Assembly: GCF_010672085.1 (NCBI RefSeq)
Contig: NZ_JAAHHT010000075.1
Span: forward strand, 1-37,745
DNA: 37,745 nucleotides
Direction: 5' to 3'
Origin: Okeania sp. SIO3I5
Lineage (GTDB): Bacteria > Cyanobacteriota > Cyanobacteriia > Cyanobacteriales > Microcoleaceae
Shown: positions 34,670-37,745 of the stretch, one piece after another
Layout: every line of letters starts with the position of its first letter
Position numbering within the stretch: position 1 is the stretch's first letter
Notes under the pieces: generated by a model
What the model saw: the letters and a program-made list of their open reading frames with translations, nothing else
Told to the model about the DNA's origin: nothing
The model's database searches: none
Program-made: the position numbers and the translations under genes

Positions 34670-36076
34670 TTAAGTCTGCATTTGTTCAAATAAATCCCAG
34701 ATTAGCCACTCAAGCGTCATTTTAGAATGAACGCAAAACCGACTATCTAACCCCCAAATACTTCCTGTTTCGTAGTCGGCACTCAAAGGGCATCCACCCC
34801 CGCAAATACCAAGCGCAATACAGTTTTCACACTCTTTCATGTTTAGAGGAGAACGTTTAGACCATTCTTGAAAGACCGGATTGCTACCTGGGTTAAAAGT
34901 GGTATCGTCAACGGTCGTTGTAAAATATTTTCGATCGCCGAGGTATCCATGACAAATACCGACCTCTCCATCCGGAGCCATCACTATTTGACCTCCGCCC
35001 GCAGCACCGCAGTCAAAAGGATAAACTTGTTGTTTTACAAAGCTATCGACCTTTCGCATCACTCTGTCCTCAACAATGTTATGCTTCCTGAATATCTGGA
35101 AAGCTTTAATCAAACTTTGGGCAGCTTTTTCATTATAACCGTCCAAAATTTTGTACCCAGAACCAGTCATCACAATGTTAAAGCCAAGACTATCGACCGA
35201 TAATTCATTAATAATTAAGTCTAAAGTATGATCGAAGTTATCTATGCACTGCTGACTCATTGTGCATGAAATTCCCAGTTCTACCCCTTCTCGTTTGAGA
35301 ATCTGAATCCCCTTAATTACATCATCATAAACGGGCTTGCCGTCTTGGTATTGGCGACAAGAATTTGTAACACTCTTGTCTCCGTCCAGAGAAACAGCTA
35401 CGTTAACATTGTAGGTTTTAAGTAATTTGGCAATTTTTGGGGTAATCAGGGACCCATTTGTTACCATGCTAACGACTGTCTTTTCAGGGAGTCTGCCATC
35501 TTTCATTCTTTCTCGAACAGTTTCTAAAATGTACTGAATGGTACTCAAATTTAGAAGGGGTTCGCCTCCGTACAAAAGGATTGTTTTTTCCTCTGGAAAT
35601 AGATCGGGATCGAGAGAAATTAATCGGCAGAACATATCCATTCCTTTTTGAGCCGTCTCTCTAGTCATGTGGGTAAACCTATATCCTTGAGACATCCGAC
35701 TCTCAACAAAGCAATACTTACAACCGAAATTGCAGTTGTCGGTTAAAATAAAATAGGCAAGAGAAACATAAGGATTTATGTCAGTGTAATGTCCTTGAAA
35801 CCACTCTAGTATTTTTCTGTCTGTACTCTCAGCATCAACTAAGATTTTTCCCTCATTTAAGGCTGGAATTAAGTTAGTTAATTGCTGTTTTTTTTCCGAG
35901 TCTACTACATCAATTACTTCCCTAGCTGTTTTTCCTTCACCAAAATCTTTGATCAACGGAACCAGATCGCTATCAACAAAAACAGGCGTAACTTTTAAAG
36001 AATTGTAGAGCGCACTTACGTCGCCTCGTTCCAAAACATGAGTAAAATTTGACCATCTATAAGATTTTTCCTTCAT
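34670..36076 (-). CDS. Radical SAM/SPASM peptide maturase
   Basis: A 468-aa radical S-adenosylmethionine enzyme. The 4Fe-4S motif C-x3-C-x2-C is C115, C119, C122 (DNCNFGCKYCF), followed by the GGEPLL loop that contacts SAM. The C-terminal SPASM domain has C356, C375, C416, C419, C425 (ECENCIALGICGGGC), C429 and C448, enough for two auxiliary clusters. The first 100 residues (WSNFTHVLERGDVSALYNSL...) look like the peptide-recognition N-terminal domain of such maturases. Together with the Cys-rich small gene 113 nt upstream it forms a RiPP cassette; the expected chemistry is cross-linking of cysteine sulfur to carbon or similar backbone change. Precise subclass not recognised. A GGGAGAG lies about 8-10 nt before ATG. 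Confidence 0.88.
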   Translation of the reverse strand: MKEKSYRWSNFTHVLERGDVSALYNSLKVTPVFVDSDLVPLIKDFGEGKTAREVIDVVDSEKKQQLTNLIPALNEGKILVDAESTDRKILEWFQGHYTDINPYVSLAYFILTDNCNFGCKYCFVESRMSQGYRFTHMTRETAQKGMDMFCRLISLDPDLFPEEKTILLYGGEPLLNLSTIQYILETVRERMKDGRLPEKTVVSMVTNGSLITPKIAKLLKTYNVNVAVSLDGDKSVTNSCRQYQDGKPVYDDVIKGIQILKREGVELGISCTMSQQCIDNFDHTLDLIINELSVDSLGFNIVMTGSGYKILDGYNEKAAQSLIKAFQIFRKHNIVEDRVMRKVDSFVKQQVYPFDCGAAGGGQIVMAPDGEVGICHGYLGDRKYFTTTVDDTTFNPGSNPVFQEWSKRSPLNMKECENCIALGICGGGCPLSADYETGSIWGLDSRFCVHSKMTLEWLIWDLFEQMQT

Positions 36077-36189
36077 CGTTACTACTCTCCCAGTCTAAAA
36101 AATTGAGTGAAGTTAGACGTTATCGAAGGTAATGTTATTTTAAATCTTTAGTTACTCTTTTCTTCATCTTCAACAACGTCTATTCTTAA

Positions 36190-36420
36190 TTACCAGATTA
36201 GAGATTGACGAGGATAGATACCCCGACCCCTGCCGCAACCTTTACAAGATATGCATTTACTGCCACCGCAAGAGCAGGTACTACAGCTACAGCCGCCGCA
36301 GTTACACTTGGAGGCAGAGAATTTTTTGGAGCCAATTTCAGCAAAAATTTTAGAATAATCTAAAGCTGATGGTATAGCGAAACCTTTGCTTTTCAGCAAT
36401 GTTGTTACGGTACTACTCAT
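36190..36420 (-). CDS. Cys-rich RiPP precursor peptide (putative)
   Basis: A 76-aa peptide in the same direction as, and 113 nt before, the SPASM maturase. Residues 1-37 are a Cys-free leader (MSSTVTTLLKSKGFAIPSAL, then DYSKIFAEIG). Residues 38-62 hold nine cysteines at 39, 41, 44, 46, 49, 51, 56, 59 and 62, in C-x-C and C-x2-C spacing with Gly and Ser between. A basic Gly-Arg stretch and IYPRQSLIW end it. No known precursor class was recognised; ranthipeptide/sactipeptide-like thioether cross-links are the best guess, a metallothionein-like metal binder is the main alternative. GGGAGGA 7 nt before ATG is one of the strongest ribosome-binding sites in the window, as expected for a highly made peptide. 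Confidence 0.8.
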   Translation of the reverse strand: MSSTVTTLLKSKGFAIPSALDYSKIFAEIGSKKFSASKCNCGGCSCSTCSCGGSKCISCKGCGRGRGIYPRQSLIW

Positions 36421-36659
36421 ACAAATTCCTCCCGATTACAGGAATTGTGCAATTGTCGTTGTTTAACTCAACTACATTTATTATTATCCTCCAAAAACTG
36501 TGCTTTGCCAGCCCCCAAAAAGACCATTTAGGGGGGAATTTCTCAATCCCTTAAACCCTCACAAAAGGGGAAAAAAGGGGATGTTATCCCAAAAAGGGGG
36601 AAAGTGTGGTAAAAAAGGGGGTAACTCCTTAACCTATACTCCGACCCAATCTAAAATCT
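36421..36659. promoter_or_regulatory. Divergent promoter region between RiPP and STAND genes
   Basis: Holds both promoters. On the minus strand GATAATAATAAATG (about 36477-36490) could contain the -10 for the precursor. The right part (36515-36625) is a run of AAAAAGGGG/CCCTTAAACCC pieces without a gene. No Shine-Dalgarno is clear for the + strand gene. Confidence 0.4.
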
Positions 36660-37745
36660 ATGGACATTCAAGAAGTCTTAAATTGGACCGACGAGCAAGT
36701 TCAGGCCAAAACGGGAAAAGGACTGGACTCCCTACAAAAGGCCATTTTAGAAGGAGTCTGGCAGCGTCAGGGATATAAAGACATCGCAGATGACTGCCAC
36801 TGCACTACGGATCATGTTAGAAAGATGGCTTCAGAACTGTGGAAACTTCTGTCGGATGTTTTGGGAGAAGATGTTAGAAAAGCTAATGTTAAAGCTGTTG
36901 TAGAAAACGGGAAATTTTCGCAGATTTCAAATATGCACATAGGTAATGGCGACATCAACGTTTGCAACGAAAATTGCCCCTATCCAAAAGGAGGAAAAAA
37001 ACGCTCCACCGCCAACCCAAATAAGGATAAAACGGAAAAACAGCACGACCTCACCGAAGCCCCAAAAAGCCATCGCCTCTACAACCGCACCCAAGAACTA
37101 AACCTCCTCAAACAATGGATACTCGAAGACAACATCCCCATCGTTACCGTCATCGGGTTATCTGGTATCGGCAAAACCGCTCTTGCTGTCGAACTCATCG
37201 CCCAAATTAAAGACAACTTCGATCGCATCCTCTGGCGCAACTGTACCGACACCCCCACCTTAAAATCCCTCAAAACTCACTTAATCCAATTTCTTTCTCC
37301 AAACCCACAAACAAAACCCCCATCTCTAACAGACTGTTTACGCCTCCATCGTTCCCTCATCGTACTCGACGACTTCCAAGAACTATTTAGCACCGGAGAA
37401 TTAGCCGGTACTTATCTGCCAGAACATGAAAATTACGGTAAATTTTTTCAACAAATAAGTACATTATCCCACCAAAGTTGTTTGTTACTCCTGAGTCAAG
37501 AACAACCAAAAATAACATCAGGCAATAATCATTGTCAGATTTTAAAACTTGATGGTTTAGGAAAGTCAGCAGCAGCGATTTTAGAAGGTAGAAACTTAAC
37601 AGATGAAGATAAATGGTTAGACTTGATAAATCTCTATAGTGGAAATCCTTTATGGCTAAATATTATTGCTGATGCGGTAGAAGATTTATGTGATGGAAAT
37701 ATCGCTCAATTTTTATCTTGTAAAAATCTATATTTAGGAGATTTA
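36660..37745 (+). CDS. STAND/NB-ARC-type ATPase, N-terminal HTH (partial, 3' end outside window)
   Basis: An open frame of 362 codons runs off the window edge. Residues 1-75 form a helical HTH-like domain (DIQEVLNWTDEQVQAKTGKG, then GYKDIADDCHCTTDHVRKMA and LWKLLSDVLGEDV) found at the start of many cyanobacterial NB-ARC/vMAP-type proteins. A Lys-rich linker leads to an NTPase of the STAND class: P-loop GLSGIGKT at 166-173, Walker B LIVLDD with D237-D238. A helical/winged region follows. The missing C-terminus in such proteins is commonly a WD40, TPR or pentapeptide-repeat sensor. These are NLR-like switch proteins; some bacterial relatives act in antiphage defence, but this role is not shown here. 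Start ATG 36660 has no strong Shine-Dalgarno. Confidence 0.85.
   Translation, partial: MDIQEVLNWTDEQVQAKTGKGLDSLQKAILEGVWQRQGYKDIADDCHCTTDHVRKMASELWKLLSDVLGEDVRKANVKAVVENGKFSQISNMHIGNGDINVCNENCPYPKGGKKRSTANPNKDKTEKQHDLTEAPKSHRLYNRTQELNLLKQWILEDNIPIVTVIGLSGIGKTALAVELIAQIKDNFDRILWRNCTDTPTLKSLKTHLIQFLSPNPQTKPPSLTDCLRLHRSLIVLDDFQELFSTGELAGTYLPEHENYGKFFQQISTLSHQSCLLLLSQEQPKITSGNNHCQILKLDGLGKSAAAILEGRNLTDEDKWLDLINLYSGNPLWLNIIADAVEDLCDGNIAQFLSCKNLYLGDL

Noticed and set aside
36500-36778. 92-codon frame overlapping the start of the STAND gene
   Set aside because: It overlaps the well-supported STAND frame and consists of Lys/Gly-rich translated low-complexity DNA.

Overview
The window looks like chromosome from a filamentous cyanobacterium of the Oscillatoriales/Microcoleus/Okeania type; the genus cannot be fixed from sequence alone. 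Supporting signs are an AT-rich base composition, scattered HIP1 octamers (GCGATCGC), cyanobacterial versions of several housekeeping genes (transaldolase with an EF-hand tail, stand-alone ThiO, CimA, a Bax-inhibitor-1 membrane protein), a DUF4347/RTX surface protein, a cyanobacterial-style STAND ATPase, and very repeat-rich intergenic DNA. No rRNA, tRNA or CRISPR array was seen.

Layout: 174-1457 receiver-histidine kinase (+); 1905-2777 PhzF-family isomerase (+); 3824-5752 hybrid histidine kinase (-); 6889-7623 Bax-inhibitor-1-like protein (+); 7953-9075 prfB with a programmed +1 frameshift (+); 9440-10051 unknown protein (+); 10684-11055 small exported protein (+); 11120-13975 large secreted beta-helix/RTX protein (-). 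From 20249 down to 14196 (-) lies a lipid/sugar-type cluster: a UbiA-superfamily polyprenyl-phosphate phosphoribosyltransferase-like enzyme, a small protein, a GMC oxidoreductase and two extended SDRs. A decayed tnpB-only IS element (about 20322-21942) separates it from pgm (22146-23780, +). Then come a lone cyclic-nucleotide-binding domain, a small unknown protein, transaldolase, a multi-pass membrane protein (-), thiO (-), a 2Fe-2S protein (-), cimA (+), a UPF0175/DUF3368 toxin-antitoxin pair (+), a radical-SAM RiPP cassette (34670-36420, -) and, divergent from it, the 5' end of an NB-ARC/STAND gene cut by the window edge.

How genes work together: prfB, pgm, tal, thiO and cimA are independent metabolic or translation genes. 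Three groups look like real functional units: the UbiA / small subunit / GMC / SDR cluster (overlapping or 4-nt-spaced genes), the toxin-antitoxin pair (overlapping ATGA), and the Cys-rich precursor plus SPASM maturase. The two sensor kinases at the left each lack one phosphorylation residue: Asn replaces the phosphoacceptor His in the first and Asn replaces the receiver Asp in the second.

The most striking global feature is the density of non-coding repeats. I distinguish at least four families of roughly 90-450 bp elements with terminal inverted repeats, a family of 28-bp palindromes with constant outer bases and variable but self-complementary middles, and three sizeable tandem arrays (59, 86 and 53 bp periods). 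Several repeat ends run into genes and appear to supply a Shine-Dalgarno and start region (174, 19057), a C-terminus and stop (27088, 30683) or an in-frame insertion (21589-21616).
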